From Halovivax cerinus (GTDB lineage: Archaea; Halobacteriota; Halobacteria; Halobacteriales; Natrialbaceae): a stretch of DNA of 64,000 nucleotides. The stretch is taken from the NCBI RefSeq assembly GCF_024498195.1, contig NZ_CP101824.1, positions 62,001-126,000 on the forward strand. The letters are read 5' to 3'. Under the pieces are notes generated by a model. The model was not told where the DNA came from and did no database searches. It worked only from the letters and a program-made list of their open reading frames with translations. How positions within the stretch are numbered: the stretch's first letter is position 1; the number at the start of each line of letters is the position of its first letter. Made by a program: the position numbers and the translations under genes. Shown here piece by piece: positions 31,579-41,010 of the stretch.

Positions 31579-32125
31579 TGGCCTGGTCGGCGTGCAGCGC
31601 GAGCGGGCCCAGGCGAGCCCGCCGGTCGGCGCGCGTTTCGAGGAGGTCGCGTTCGGCCGCGGTGAAGTCGCCGTGATCGGAGAGGACGAAGACAGGGTGT
31701 TCGGGCAGCGGGCCGTCGACGAGCGGGTCACCGTCCTCGTGGAGGTGGACGAGTGTCGCGTCGTCGTCCAGGGCGTCGAGCGTCGCCTCGAAACCGCGTC
31801 GATAGACCTCGAAGCCCGGACTGGGTTCGGCAGGGAGTGCGCCGATGGCCTCGTCGCGGTGTTCGAGGGCCGTCTTGATGCGGGCGGCCGTCGAACGCTC
31901 GTCCGGGTTCAGCCGGCGGACCGCGCCCCCGTCGACGGTGATCGTGAGTTCGTCCTGCAGGACGAGGTGGACGCGGACGTCCTCGCGGATCCCGTGCGAC
32001 CGGAGGAGGGCGGCCGTCAGCGATCTGCAGAGGGCGTCTAAGCGACCGGCGCCGCCCGCTATATCGTCGAGCGAGAACGACGGCGTCGTCGGCACCTCGT
32101 GAGCGAGACAGACGAACTGGCGCAT
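31529..32125 (-). CDS. trmY: tRNA (pseudouridine(54)-N1)-methyltransferase TrmY
   Basis: 198 aa from ATG 32125 (MRQFVCLAHEVPTTP). Conserved features of the archaeal SPOUT family: SLDDIAGGAGRLDALCR, DVRVHLVLQDELTI, HPVFVLSDHGDFTAAE (SAM-binding knot region), and the final TVAHHALD. The enzyme converts pseudouridine 54 to m1-pseudouridine in archaeal tRNAs, the equivalent of bacterial T54. Length is normal. Start chosen because the longer open frame is not homologous. Confidence 0.93.
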   Translation of the reverse strand: MRQFVCLAHEVPTTPSFSLDDIAGGAGRLDALCRSLTAALLRSHGIREDVRVHLVLQDELTITVDGGAVRRLNPDERSTAARIKTALEHRDEAIGALPAEPSPGFEVYRRGFEATLDALDDDATLVHLHEDGDPLVDGPLPEHPVFVLSDHGDFTAAERDLLETRADRRARLGPLALHADQAITVAHHALDTDGYAEW

Positions 32126-32240
32126 AGGATGCCTCCGCGAGGACGACGCATAGGTGCGGCGATGTCGGGCGCAGGGGTACCGGAGGGCGCTCGACGACAG
32201 GACAAGACGATACACTCCGATACACTCGAACCGGGAGCGC

Positions 32241-32331
32241 CGGCCTCGATGAACGAATGTGACGGCCCTCGACGAACGGATGCGTCGACCCTCGCTGGCC
32301 GAATGCGTCGGACCTCGATGGTCGATCGAGA
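32241..32331. repeat. 23-bp tandem repeat, four copies
   Basis: Units start at 32241 (22 bp), 32263, 32286 and 32309, consensus CGGCCCTCGATGAACGAATG plus CGT. Located in the trmY upstream gap (32126-32416), where no gene is supported; the right part of that gap is AT-rich (ATCGAAATATATTTTTCG near 32370) and holds the promoter of the next gene. Confidence 0.8.
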
Positions 32332-32416
32332 TGACCCAGTTTCGATAAGACGACGCGTTGAGACTATCGAATATCGAAATATATTTTTCGAAGTAGCGTG
32401 ACGGTACGCAAATCTG

Positions 32417-33829
32417 ATGGCACACCGGTCGTGGGTGGTCACCGGCCTCGTGATTCTCCTCGCCAGCGGGAGCTGGGTCGCCGTCGGGCCGGCGATGGCC
32501 GACGGGGCGGGATCGGTATCGGACGCCGACGCCGTGCGATCCCCCGCCGGGGCGAGTGCGACGGTCGCCGAGACCGGGGACCCGGCCTTTCCCGGGGTGA
32601 CGTACGAGGCCGTCGAGATCGACTCGATCGTGCTCTCGATCGACCTCACGACCGAGGGGACCGCGAACTGGCGCGTCGAGCACCGCGTTCGGCTCGACGA
32701 TCCGAACGCGACGGCCGGGTTCGAGCGCACTCGCCGGAAGCTCCGGCAGAACCGATCGGCGTTTCGCGATCCGTTCGCCGACAGCATCCGCTCGATGGCG
32801 ACGACGGCGCAGGCGGAGACGGGGCGCGCGATGGTCGTCGAGAACGTCGCGGTCGAGGCCCACCGGGACCGACTGCCACAGGAGTACGGCGTCGTCGCCT
32901 ACGAGTTCCGGTGGCACGGCTTCGCCGCGACCGGCAAGACGCTCCGCGCCGGCGACGCCCTCGCCGGGCTGTTCTTAGACGACGTGACGACGCTGGTGAT
33001 CGGCTGGCCCGCGGCGACCGAGCCCGTCGACCTCGCCCCGAACTCGACGACTACGCGGGACAATGCGGCGGTCTGGCGCGGTCCGCTGGAGTTCGCGAGC
33101 GGCGAACCGCGGGTGGTCCTGGCCTCGGAGACGCACTCGTTCGGACCGGACTACACCGCACCGCGGAGTAACGATGCCGTCCTGACGGTCGCCACGATCG
33201 GCGCCGTGCTCGGGGGCCTGGGCGCGGCGATCGTCGTGCGCCGCCGGCGCACGAACCGAGCGCCCGACGCGGCGCAGGACCGGACCGAAGGCGCAACCCA
33301 GACCGGAGGGCCAATCGAAAGGGAGAGCGCAACCGAGAGCGAGGGTCCAATAGAAACCGAGGGGCCAGTAGAGCGCGAGGAGGCAACCGAGACGCCCCAC
33401 GGCGCGGCATACGCCGACCCCGAGACCGAAACAGCGTCGAGCGATCACGGCTCACGTGTCGCCGACCGGTCGCGACAGGCCGATCACCCAGGGGCCGATC
33501 GGACTGCTGACGGCGATTCTCCGGACACCGCTCGGACCGCTGACGGCGATCTCCCGGCGGCCGATCGGACCGATCCCGAACCCCTGTTGAGCAACGAAGA
33601 GCGCGTTCTCGAACTCGTAGAAGCGCGCGGCGGCCGGGTGAAACAGCAGGACGTTGTCGCAGCCTTCGGGTGGTCGGAGACGAAGACCAGCGAGGTCGTG
33701 GGCGAGCTTCGAGCGGCGGACGCCGTGTCCGTCTACCGCCTCGGGCGGGAGAACGTGCTGGCGCTCCCCGAGGTCGCCCTCGACCGCCCCGATCGGGCTG
33801 CGGACGAAGAGACGGGGGACGACGAATGA
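32417..33829 (+). CDS. membrane protein with C-terminal winged helix (haloarchaeal sensor/regulator)
   Basis: 470 aa. Signal or TM at residues 7-25 (VVTGLVILLASGSW), an extracellular domain (residues about 50-255), a TM helix at about 258-276 (AVLTVATIGAVLGGLGAAIVV) and a basic stop-transfer (RRRRTNRA). An acidic low-complexity linker of about 110 residues with repeated TADGD and ERE motifs follows. The end is a winged helix (LSNEERVLELVEARGGRVKQ, GWSETKTSEVVGELRA). This is the DUF7343/DUF7345-like type, possibly a membrane-released or membrane-tethered transcription factor. Overlaps the next gene by 4 bp. Confidence 0.75.
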   Translation: MAHRSWVVTGLVILLASGSWVAVGPAMADGAGSVSDADAVRSPAGASATVAETGDPAFPGVTYEAVEIDSIVLSIDLTTEGTANWRVEHRVRLDDPNATAGFERTRRKLRQNRSAFRDPFADSIRSMATTAQAETGRAMVVENVAVEAHRDRLPQEYGVVAYEFRWHGFAATGKTLRAGDALAGLFLDDVTTLVIGWPAATEPVDLAPNSTTTRDNAAVWRGPLEFASGEPRVVLASETHSFGPDYTAPRSNDAVLTVATIGAVLGGLGAAIVVRRRRTNRAPDAAQDRTEGATQTGGPIERESATESEGPIETEGPVEREEATETPHGAAYADPETETASSDHGSRVADRSRQADHPGADRTADGDSPDTARTADGDLPAADRTDPEPLLSNEERVLELVEARGGRVKQQDVVAAFGWSETKTSEVVGELRAADAVSVYRLGRENVLALPEVALDRPDRAADEETGDDE

Positions 33830-34941
33830 GCCGGGGCCGAACCGGCGGGACGGGCTCCGACGCGAACGATCCCGGTGGAGCCGCGCGCGGTTCGATTCGG
33901 GCGTATCGACGCGCCGTCCTCGTCCTGGCGATCGTCTGCCTCCTCGGCGGACAGGCGTTCGTCGCGGCGGTCGCGATGCCTACCGACGCGGCCGACGTCG
34001 GACGTGCGCCGTCGACCGCCGGCGCGATCGGCGTCGCCGGCGAGCCATCTTCGGGCGATCCGTCGCCTACCGACACGATCGACGGCGGATTCCAGCCGTC
34101 GGGCGCCGACGCCCCGGTCGACGACCTCGAACCCGGCGCGCAGCTCGCGGCCAACACGGCCGGACAGGCGGCGTCGATCCGGGGGCACGTCGACCGCGCG
34201 GACTTCGCGGTGCGCCTCGACGAATCGACGTCGACGGCCGAACGAGGGGTCATCGTCGATGGTGAGGTCGACGCCGTCGAGCGGCGGGTGACGGCACTCG
34301 AACGGCGATACCGCTCGCGCGACGCGTCCGGCCCGAACGGCCGCGTCGGTACGGGAACCGTCACTGCCAGGAAAGCCGCGGTCGGGTTCGAGGCCGACGC
34401 CGTCGACGCCCACCTGACCGCCGTCGACGCGGCTGCGGCGGGCCTCCCCGGCGACGTCCGGGCCGGGTACCGCCTCGACGAGCGGATCGAAGCGCTGTCA
34501 GGTCGTCTCGATTCGCTACGGTCGCGAACGGCCGACGCGGTGGAGACGGTCGAAGGGGCCGGTCGTCCGATTCGGACGGCGCCGGTGTCGACCTCGAACG
34601 TGGCGGCGGCGATGTCCCAGCTCGGCGTGACGGAGCGCTGGTACGTCGCGGAACTTCGCTCGGAGCGGATCGAACTCCACGTCCGGGCTGCCAACGGCAC
34701 CACGGTGCGATTCGGGGTCGATCGCGCCGGGAGCGACGCCCAGCGGATCGAAGGCGGCGCGATGGACGATCCGACGGTTCGCGTCCACACCGATTACCGC
34801 GTCGTTCGCGCCCTGGAACGCGGCGAGGATCCCGACCGGGTCCTGCGCGAGGGGCTGGACGCCGATCGGATCGCGATCGACGGCGTCGGCCTGCGCTCCT
34901 CGGTGAAGTACAGCGTCGTGTCGATCGTCGCCTCGGCGTGA
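33826..34941 (+). CDS. secreted/membrane protein (DUF7096-like), partner of the membrane HTH protein
   Basis: 371 aa from ATG 33826 (ATGA overlap with the preceding stop). A basic stretch then one hydrophobic helix (AVLVLAIVCLLGGQAFVAAVA, residues about 30-50) looks like a signal anchor. The rest is an exported helical domain (VDAVERRVTALERRYRSRD, LSGRLDSLRSRTADAV) ending in a beta-rich part. The pairing with a membrane HTH protein is a common haloarchaeal gene pair. Function unknown; sensing partner is a reasonable guess. Confidence 0.68.
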   Translation: MSRGRTGGTGSDANDPGGAARGSIRAYRRAVLVLAIVCLLGGQAFVAAVAMPTDAADVGRAPSTAGAIGVAGEPSSGDPSPTDTIDGGFQPSGADAPVDDLEPGAQLAANTAGQAASIRGHVDRADFAVRLDESTSTAERGVIVDGEVDAVERRVTALERRYRSRDASGPNGRVGTGTVTARKAAVGFEADAVDAHLTAVDAAAAGLPGDVRAGYRLDERIEALSGRLDSLRSRTADAVETVEGAGRPIRTAPVSTSNVAAAMSQLGVTERWYVAELRSERIELHVRAANGTTVRFGVDRAGSDAQRIEGGAMDDPTVRVHTDYRVVRALERGEDPDRVLREGLDADRIAIDGVGLRSSVKYSVVSIVASA

Positions 34942-35123
34942 GCGACTGCAGCGCGGACGGTCGACGCCGGCACCGCCGTCGGGGCCGGTTTCTCGGAAAA
35001 TCGGGTGTCGAACCGCACAAACGCGTCCACACCGCGGCGGGCCCGAGCGTCGCCCGGCCGCAGGGATTCGTCGTGCCGGCGGGCCGAACGGCGTCGCCAG
35101 CGCCAGCGCAGTCGATAGTGCGA

Positions 35124-36332
35124 TCAGGGGCCCGACGGGTCGTCGAGCGGGTCGTACTCGTCGAGGAAGGCGTGCTGGCTCACGGGACACCAGGCGAACT
35201 GGCCCATCGGGACGTAATCGTAACAGTACGACGGCAGTTCGGCGATGTCGTCGTCCCAGTCGTCGCCCGTCCACACGAGGGTGCCGACGGCCGGCTGTGC
35301 GAGGACCGGCTCATCGCCGTCCGGCTCGACCGTGACGGACGTCGGCTGGAGATCGTCGACCCCGACGTCGACAGTATCCGACCCGTCGGATTCGTTCTCC
35401 GCCGCAGAGAGGGGTCCGAGTTCCATATAACACCTGACGAGCTGGGGGTCGGTCGGGGCGCCGCTCCAGCAGTACGGCTCTTCGGGATGGTCGCCAGTTT
35501 CCTGTAGCCACTCGCTGGGCTCGAAGTCGACGCCGTCGGTCTCGGGGTCGACCGACAACCGGCCGAGTTCGCGTCGGTCGCCGTCGAGACTGGCGACGAC
35601 GTCCCTGGCGGCAGGCTCGTCGCCGCCGACGGCGTACGCGAGCCGCAGTTCGAGCGGCTGCTCGCCGTGGAGGACACGATCCTCGACCCGATAGTCGAGC
35701 GCGACGAGTCCGTCGTCGAGCGTGGAGAGGTCGTCGGCGACGAGCACCGACGTCGGTTCGCTATCGCCGAGGCGCACTTCGTAGGCGTCCCCGTGCTCGT
35801 GGTCGACGTCCTCGAGGGCCGCGACGTCGAACGTGATCTCGCAGTGGAGGTACCAGCCGTCGTCCTCGTTCCAGCCGAATTCGCAGGAGATGTCGACGTC
35901 CGCCGCCGCACCGACGTCGGTGGGTTCGAACGCGACCGTCTCCTCGCCCGGGTGGACCGTCGCCTGCCCGAGCTCGTGGTCGGTTCCGTCGACGTCGACC
36001 GCGACGTCGACCGCTGACGGTCCCTCGCCCGACCCCTGGTACAGCGCCTGGAGGCCGAGGCGCTCGTCCGCCGTGACCGTCGGGTCGTCGACGGAGTACC
36101 AGCGCAGTACCGGGTCTCCGTCGGTCGTCGTATCGGCGTCGTGCGTCGCGTCTCCGGACGCGTCGGCGATCGTATCGCCGCTCGTCGCGGCGGTCGTCGC
36201 TGCGGGCTGTTCGATCGTGTCGGTCTGACCCATCGCCCCCGCGGGCGAGGCCAGCGCGCCGGTCAGCGTGGCAGCGGCGAGGATGCCACCGACCAGCGCG
36301 AGCGTCGTGAGTATCGTGATCTGTCGTCGCAT
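35124..36332 (-). CDS. secreted protein with two repeated beta domains, unknown function
   Basis: 402 aa from ATG 36332. Residues 1-33 are a signal sequence (ILTTLALVGGILAAATLTGA). Two similar halves follow, each with LRWYSVDDP or LDYRVEDRV, a GE-P/L-Q segment, a VDG.DHELG/GDRRELG strand and a W-x-E-D/P stretch with paired cysteines (ISCEFGWN and LHCEI; YCWSG and VRCYM). The Ser/Thr/Asp-rich N-terminus is probably an extracellular linker. No family named. Monocistronic. Confidence 0.68.
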   Translation of the reverse strand: MRRQITILTTLALVGGILAAATLTGALASPAGAMGQTDTIEQPAATTAATSGDTIADASGDATHDADTTTDGDPVLRWYSVDDPTVTADERLGLQALYQGSGEGPSAVDVAVDVDGTDHELGQATVHPGEETVAFEPTDVGAAADVDISCEFGWNEDDGWYLHCEITFDVAALEDVDHEHGDAYEVRLGDSEPTSVLVADDLSTLDDGLVALDYRVEDRVLHGEQPLELRLAYAVGGDEPAARDVVASLDGDRRELGRLSVDPETDGVDFEPSEWLQETGDHPEEPYCWSGAPTDPQLVRCYMELGPLSAAENESDGSDTVDVGVDDLQPTSVTVEPDGDEPVLAQPAVGTLVWTGDDWDDDIAELPSYCYDYVPMGQFAWCPVSQHAFLDEYDPLDDPSGP

Positions 36333-36807
36333 TGCACCCGCCGCTCGGTCCAGCCGAAGCATATAAAGGGCCGGCTCGACGCCCGGATCCGGGCGAATCC
36401 GCCCCAGTCCCGGCGAATCCGAGTCGATTCCCTCGTTCGATTCTCACCGACAGGACAGACGAGTGACCGTTGTACGATCGAAAGACTAACGTACCCCGTC
36501 GGCACCGCGTTCGGTTCGGCGCACTGGACCGGCCGCGGGGAGGCCGGGTCGAGTCGCACTCCACGACTGCGCGGATCCGGTGTGAGCACGACGACGGCCC
36601 AGTGATGACGTTCTTCTGTCGACGCCCGGCACGGGCGGTACGATGGCATCGACGGCCGTCCGCTCGAACGGACGACGCGCGATGGCGGTCGGGTTCGATG
36701 CACAGTACGTGGGCGTCTCGCCCCTCGACCTGTCGAACTGGGAGCGCCACCAGGGGTTGCATACACAGGGCCAACCGGTATCGGTCGGTCAGGCGAGGTG
36801 TAGCGAT
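36333..36807. other. intergenic gap, nothing recognised
   Basis: 475 bp between divergent genes. Frames here are open only through GC content. No repeat or RNA was recognised. Confidence 0.45.
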
Positions 36808-36966
36808 ATGGCGAACGCAGCACCGAAAACAGACGGGGTTTTACACCGGTTACGCGGCGATCGCTGTCCGCACTGCGAGGACGGCACGCTGGTACTCGGG
36901 ACCTACAAGGGCAACCGGGCAGTCCTCTGTGACGACTGCGAGACGCCCCGGGCGCAGCTCTGGTGA
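36808..36966 (+). CDS. HVO_A0556-like zinc-finger protein, 52 aa
   Basis: ATG 36808. DRCPHCEDGTLVLGTYKGNRAVLCDDCETPRAQLW is the complete conserved unit of this short haloarchaeal family (two CxxC pairs, tryptophan end); it is given here as one motif only in part: CPHC and CDDC with the final AQLW. Members are stand-alone 50-60 aa proteins of unknown function. The longer open frame upstream is not homologous. Confidence 0.78.
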   Translation: MANAAPKTDGVLHRLRGDRCPHCEDGTLVLGTYKGNRAVLCDDCETPRAQLW

Positions 36967-36993
36967 TCGATCGGGACCGAGACCCATCGGGAC

Positions 36994-37086
36994 CGACAGT
37001 GAGCCGTTCGAGTAGAGCCAATCGACCGGCGACGATTGAGCGAAAACGATCGACAGTGAGCCGTCCGACCCGAGCCAATCGACTGG
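36994..37086. repeat. two-copy 36-bp direct repeat, 57-bp spacing
   Basis: Copies at 36994-37029 and 37051-37086 share CGACAGTGAGCCGT, then AGCCAATCGAC, with six mismatches. It lies between the zinc-finger gene and the hydrolase gene. Confidence 0.75.
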
Positions 37087-37134
37087 AGAGATCGGATCGA
37101 AATTCACGTCGGTCGCCAGCACGTAGCCCCGGCC

Positions 37135-37944
37135 ATGCAGACCGTCTCGACCGACGGCACCACGCTGCACTACGCGGTCGACGGCGAGGGACCGCCGGTC
37201 GTCTTCGTCACGGAGGCCGGCCTCGGCGGCTGGTCCTGGGGGTGGCAACACCGGGCCGTCGCCGGACCGTATCGGAGCGTCGTCTGGGACCTCCGCGGAA
37301 CCGGCCGGTCCGAGCGACCGCCGGGGCCGTACGCGATGGAGACGCTCGTCGCGGACCTGGAGGCGATCCTGGCGGCCGTCGACGCCAGGGCGGCCCACGT
37401 CGTCGGCGCCGGCCTCGGCGGGGCGATCGCGCTGCGAGCCGCGAGAGCGTCGACGCGCATCGAGACCGTCACAGTCGTCGGGACGCCAGCGGACGAAACG
37501 GCGTTCGACGGGAGCGCACTCGTCGTCGATCGTGACGAAACGAGCCAGGGCGACGGTGTGGCGAGCGATGGTGACGCCTTCCGCCGATCCACCGAAGCGC
37601 TCCTCTCTGCGGACTTTCGCGCCGCCCAGCCGGCCGTCGTCGACGGGATCGTCGACTGGCGCCGCGACGGCGACGCCGACGCCGCCGCCACGCGCGACCA
37701 GCTCGCCGCGTTCGAAGAGTTCGACGCCACCGACTGGGGGTACGAGGTAACGACGCCGACGGCAGTCGTCCACGGCACCGACGACGCCGTCGTCCCGGTC
37801 GAATCGGCCGAGCGGCTCGCCGACGCCCTCCCGAACGGTGCGTTCGTCCCGATCGACGGCGCGGCCCACCTTCCCCAGATCGAGCGATCGAGGGCGGTCA
37901 ACGACCACCTTCGCGGGTTCCTGAACGAGCACACCGACGAGTGA
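37135..37944 (+). CDS. alpha/beta-hydrolase fold protein lacking the nucleophile serine
   Basis: 269 aa. Fold landmarks: LHYAVDGEGPPVVFVTEAGLG (oxyanion region) and WDLRGTGRSERPPG. The nucleophile elbow reads VVGAGLGGAIAL instead of GxSxG. The acid Asp in HGTDDAVVPVE and the catalytic His in GAAHLPQIE are kept. Typical family members are esterases, dehalogenases or C-C hydrolases. The Gly at the nucleophile position suggests a non-hydrolytic or cofactor-free role. Length is normal, and the start ATG 37135 follows a repeat-rich gap. Monocistronic. Confidence 0.82.
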   Translation: MQTVSTDGTTLHYAVDGEGPPVVFVTEAGLGGWSWGWQHRAVAGPYRSVVWDLRGTGRSERPPGPYAMETLVADLEAILAAVDARAAHVVGAGLGGAIALRAARASTRIETVTVVGTPADETAFDGSALVVDRDETSQGDGVASDGDAFRRSTEALLSADFRAAQPAVVDGIVDWRRDGDADAAATRDQLAAFEEFDATDWGYEVTTPTAVVHGTDDAVVPVESAERLADALPNGAFVPIDGAAHLPQIERSRAVNDHLRGFLNEHTDE

Positions 37945-38021
37945 CGCCCGGCGGCGCTCGGCATCGAGACACGGCACACACAGGTGACCGTCGCCGGTGA
38001 CCATCGCTTGACGGTCACGCC

Positions 38022-38140
38022 GACTATCGCATGGTGACCGCTGGAGACTGTCGCATGGTGACCACGTTGACCGTGACATGGTGGCCACAATGACTGTCGC
38101 CTGGCGGCCGCCGGTGACCGACGCGTGGTGGCCCCCGACG
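38022..38140. repeat. 23-24-bp degenerate tandem repeat, five or more copies
   Basis: Units start at about 38022, 38046, 38069, 38092 and 38116 with consensus GACTGTCGCATGGTGACCAC. A further weaker copy is at 37985. It fills much of the 337-bp gap (37945-38281) between the hydrolase and amidotransferase genes; no gene there. Confidence 0.8.
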
Positions 38141-38281
38141 AGGCCGGCCGCGCTCGCAGGCATGGTCTGGACCGTCGTGTGGCTCCACCGCCGATTCGAC
38201 GGTTCCGGATAGGCACCGTCGACCGCCCAGGCTCCGGCCGGTACCAGGGCGCGGCACAACGCATATTGACCCGCGGCGCCC

Positions 38282-39034
38282 ATGGAGACACGAATGCGAC
38301 GACCGCGACTCGCGTTGCTCGACGCCAGCCACGGGGACGAGAACGTCCCGCGAAACTTCCGCCGGGAGCTCGACGCGTCGCTCGCCGAGTTCGACGTCAC
38401 CGAGGGGGCACTTCCAGCGGGGTACGAGTTCGACGGCGTGGTCGTCACCGGCTCGCGCTCGTCGGTCTACTGGGACGAAGACTGGATCGACGAGACGAAG
38501 GCGTGGGTGTCGGACGCGATCGACCGCGATCTGCCGTGTCTCGGGGTCTGCTGGGGCCACCAGCTGCTCGCGGACGTCCTCGGCGGGACGGTCGCCGATA
38601 TGGGTGTCTACGAGATCGGCTACAACGAGATCGATCGCACGAGAGACGAGTCCATCCTCTTCGCGGGCGTCGAGGACACCTTCCTCGCCTTCACGACGCA
38701 CTCGGACGCCGTCGTCGACCTGCCGCCCGGCGCGGTCGAGCTCGCCAGGAACGAGTACTCGAATCACGGCTTCCGGGCGGACCACGTCTTCGGCGTGCAG
38801 TTCCACCCGGAGTACGACCGCCAGAGCGCGCGCGACCTCACGATGGAGAAGGAACTCGACGAGGATCGTCGCGAGGCCGTCCTCGCGGGCATCACCGAGG
38901 AGAACTACCGACGGGCCACCGGGACGAAGCGGGTCTTCGAGAACTTCGTCGCGTACGTCGAGACGCATCGTCGAAACGGCGATGGCCGACGGGATCGCGC
39001 CGTCCGGACCGACGGAGCGCCGCCCGGGCGATAG
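38282..39034 (+). CDS. class I glutamine amidotransferase domain protein
   Basis: 250 aa. The GATase triad is visible: Cys in LGVCWGHQLLADVLGG near residue 85, and His/Glu in GVQFHPEYD near residue 175. YEFDGVVVTGSRSSVYWDEDW is the beta-strand plus oxyanion loop. It resembles stand-alone GMP-synthase-like amidotransferases (YfeJ/GuaA-type), which transfer or hydrolyse glutamine amide; the partner or substrate is not evident. The C-terminal 25 residues are basic/polar. Start ATG 38282, possibly leaderless. Confidence 0.85.
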   Translation: METRMRRPRLALLDASHGDENVPRNFRRELDASLAEFDVTEGALPAGYEFDGVVVTGSRSSVYWDEDWIDETKAWVSDAIDRDLPCLGVCWGHQLLADVLGGTVADMGVYEIGYNEIDRTRDESILFAGVEDTFLAFTTHSDAVVDLPPGAVELARNEYSNHGFRADHVFGVQFHPEYDRQSARDLTMEKELDEDRREAVLAGITEENYRRATGTKRVFENFVAYVETHRRNGDGRRDRAVRTDGAPPGR

Positions 39035-39127
39035 CCTGCCGGGGACACCCGGACGAGGTGACGGTCGGGCGATGACGGTCGTCCGACCGCGAGGAGCGTC
39101 GGTAGCGCCGACCAGGTGACGCGGGTC

Positions 39128-40159
39128 TCAGCCGAATCTGTCCGTGACGTCGGTGAGCGAGACCGATCGTCCGTCACCGTCCAGGGCGGCCGTGACCTTC
39201 GGGACGATTCCCGACCGGAAGTACAGGAACAGGACCATCAACAGCAGCCCGAGGGCGGTCATGCGCCACTGTCCGAGGACGTGGAGCTGTTCTTCGAGGT
39301 AGACGATCGCGCCGGCGCCCACGACGGGGCCCCACGTGGTTCGCATGCCGCCGACGACGAGCATGATGAGGACGATCACGTCGACGGTGTTGAACGAGAA
39401 CATCGAGGGTTCGATCCACCCCTCGCCGTGGGCGTACAGCGGGCCGGCGAGCCCGATGATGGCGGCTGCGGCGAAACCGGCGATGGTCTTGTACTTCACG
39501 ACGTCGATGCCGACGGATTCGGCCGCCACCTCGTCCTGTCGGATGGCTTTGAACGCGAGGCCGTACTTCGAGGTCATCGCGAGGCGGTAGCCGACCAGCA
39601 GGACCGCCAGGACCGCGAGGAGGACGTAGTAGTGGGCGACGTATCGGCTGAACCCGAGCGTCTCCGTGAGGAACGTGACCTCGAGGCCGGAGAACAGGAA
39701 GCCGGTACTCCCCCGCGTCAGGTCGCGAGCACCGCCGAAGAGTTCCATGATGGCGAGCTGGAGGCTGAGCGTGAGGATGGCGATCACGATTACGGTCATC
39801 CCCCGCCGTGCCGAGACGTAGCTCACGAGCATGCCGATCGCGCCCGCGAGGAGGGCGCCGACCGGGAGGACGAGCCACGGCGAGACGCCGACCGCGTCGG
39901 CGAGCAGCGCCGTCGTGTACGCGCCGACGCCGGCCAGCGCGCCGACGAAGAGGAAGAGTTGATCCGTGTGACCGAACACGACGTTCAGCCCGAGGGTAAA
40001 GATGGCGAACGTCAGCGCGATCGTGAGCAGGCGGGCCTGGTAGGTCATCCCCGTCCCGACGACGAGTTGTGGAACGATCGCGAGGACGACGACTCCCAGA
40101 GCGATGTCGTCGAACCGACCGAGTCTGTGCCTGAGAGCGGCGATCGGGTGTCGACTCAT
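39128..40159 (-). CDS. livM: branched-chain/aromatic ABC transporter permease LivM
   Basis: 343 aa with about nine hydrophobic segments (VVLAIVPQLVVGTGM near 30, TLALTFAIFTLGLNVVFG next, LVLPVGALLAGAIGML, then the AVLAVLLVGYRLAMTSKYG loop before the EAA motif). The segment SKYGLAFKAIRQDEVAAESVGIDV (EAA-like loop) is the signature of LivM permeases that contact the ATPase. Overlaps livH by 4 bp. It forms the inner-membrane channel with LivH. Divergent from the livG-livF pair, near catabolic genes, so the cargo may be an aromatic acid or amino acid. Confidence 0.9.
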   Translation of the reverse strand: MSRHPIAALRHRLGRFDDIALGVVVLAIVPQLVVGTGMTYQARLLTIALTFAIFTLGLNVVFGHTDQLFLFVGALAGVGAYTTALLADAVGVSPWLVLPVGALLAGAIGMLVSYVSARRGMTVIVIAILTLSLQLAIMELFGGARDLTRGSTGFLFSGLEVTFLTETLGFSRYVAHYYVLLAVLAVLLVGYRLAMTSKYGLAFKAIRQDEVAAESVGIDVVKYKTIAGFAAAAIIGLAGPLYAHGEGWIEPSMFSFNTVDVIVLIMLVVGGMRTTWGPVVGAGAIVYLEEQLHVLGQWRMTALGLLLMVLFLYFRSGIVPKVTAALDGDGRSVSLTDVTDRFG

Positions 40160-41010
40160 GCGATCTCCTCCGGCCGGGCGATCAACACGACCACGACAAA
40201 TCCGAACAGGACGATCATCGCCTGGTACGCCCCGATGAAGTAGTTTGCGTAGGTCATGAGTAATCCGAGTCCGACGCCGGCGACCGCGGTTCCCTCGATG
40301 TTCCTGACTCCGCCGACGATCGAGACGATGATCCCGTAGATGGTGAGGTCGAACGCCGACCCCGCACCAACCGGTGCCTGGATGCTCCAGAGGAGCCCGG
40401 CGGTGCCCGCCATGACGACACTCAAGACGAATATCAGCGAGCGCAGCCGGCGGGGGTTGATCCCGCAGAGCAGCGCCCCGGTCTCGTCCTGGAACACCGT
40501 GCGGGTCGCTTTCCCGAGCGTGGTCCGGCGGAGAAACAGAAACAGACCGGCGAGGGCGATCGACGCGACGACGATGACGACCATCGTCGAGCCCAGGACG
40601 GTGACCCCGCCGATCGTCCGGGACGCGACGTCGAGCGGGAACGCGTAGCGAAGCGAGAACTCCGCGAACAGGACGCCGTCGATCGCGATGGCGAGCCCGA
40701 GGGTCACGAAGATGCCGAGCAGGATGCGCTCCTCGCCGTCCGTCCGATAGACTGGCGAGAGGAGGACTCGATCGATCGCGAGGCCCAGCGCGGCGACGCC
40801 GGCGAGCGCGGCCAGCGCCGCGATCGGGACCGGGACGGTCGAGACGACCGTCGCCCCGATCACCGCCGCGACGATCGCGAACGCACCGAGCGAGAGGTTC
40901 AGGACGTCACCCAACCCGAAGACGAGTGTGATACCCGCTCCGAGGAGGGCGAACAGCAGTCCCCTGGCGATAGCGTCGACGGCGATCTCGGCGAGGGTTA
41001 CGACCTCCAT
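40156..41010 (-). CDS. livH: branched-chain/aromatic ABC transporter permease LivH
   Basis: 284 aa. N-terminal LLFALLGAGITLVFGLGDVLNL and GAFAIVAAVIGA, then several helices and the LGKATRTVFQDETGALLCGINPRR EAA-like loop, typical of LivH. Substrate: amino acids or aromatic compounds. Start ATG 41010 follows a short AT-containing sequence (TACTTTTGTGG, 41044-41054). Operon livH-livM, divergent from livG-livF. Confidence 0.9.
   Translation of the reverse strand: MEVVTLAEIAVDAIARGLLFALLGAGITLVFGLGDVLNLSLGAFAIVAAVIGATVVSTVPVPIAALAALAGVAALGLAIDRVLLSPVYRTDGEERILLGIFVTLGLAIAIDGVLFAEFSLRYAFPLDVASRTIGGVTVLGSTMVVIVVASIALAGLFLFLRRTTLGKATRTVFQDETGALLCGINPRRLRSLIFVLSVVMAGTAGLLWSIQAPVGAGSAFDLTIYGIIVSIVGGVRNIEGTAVAGVGLGLLMTYANYFIGAYQAMIVLFGFVVVVLIARPEEIA

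Noticed and set aside
33051-34790. 579-aa minus-strand frame opposite the membrane/HTH gene pair
   Set aside because: Ser/Arg/Pro-rich shadow; the plus-strand genes have TM helices, a winged helix and a 4-bp coupling overlap.
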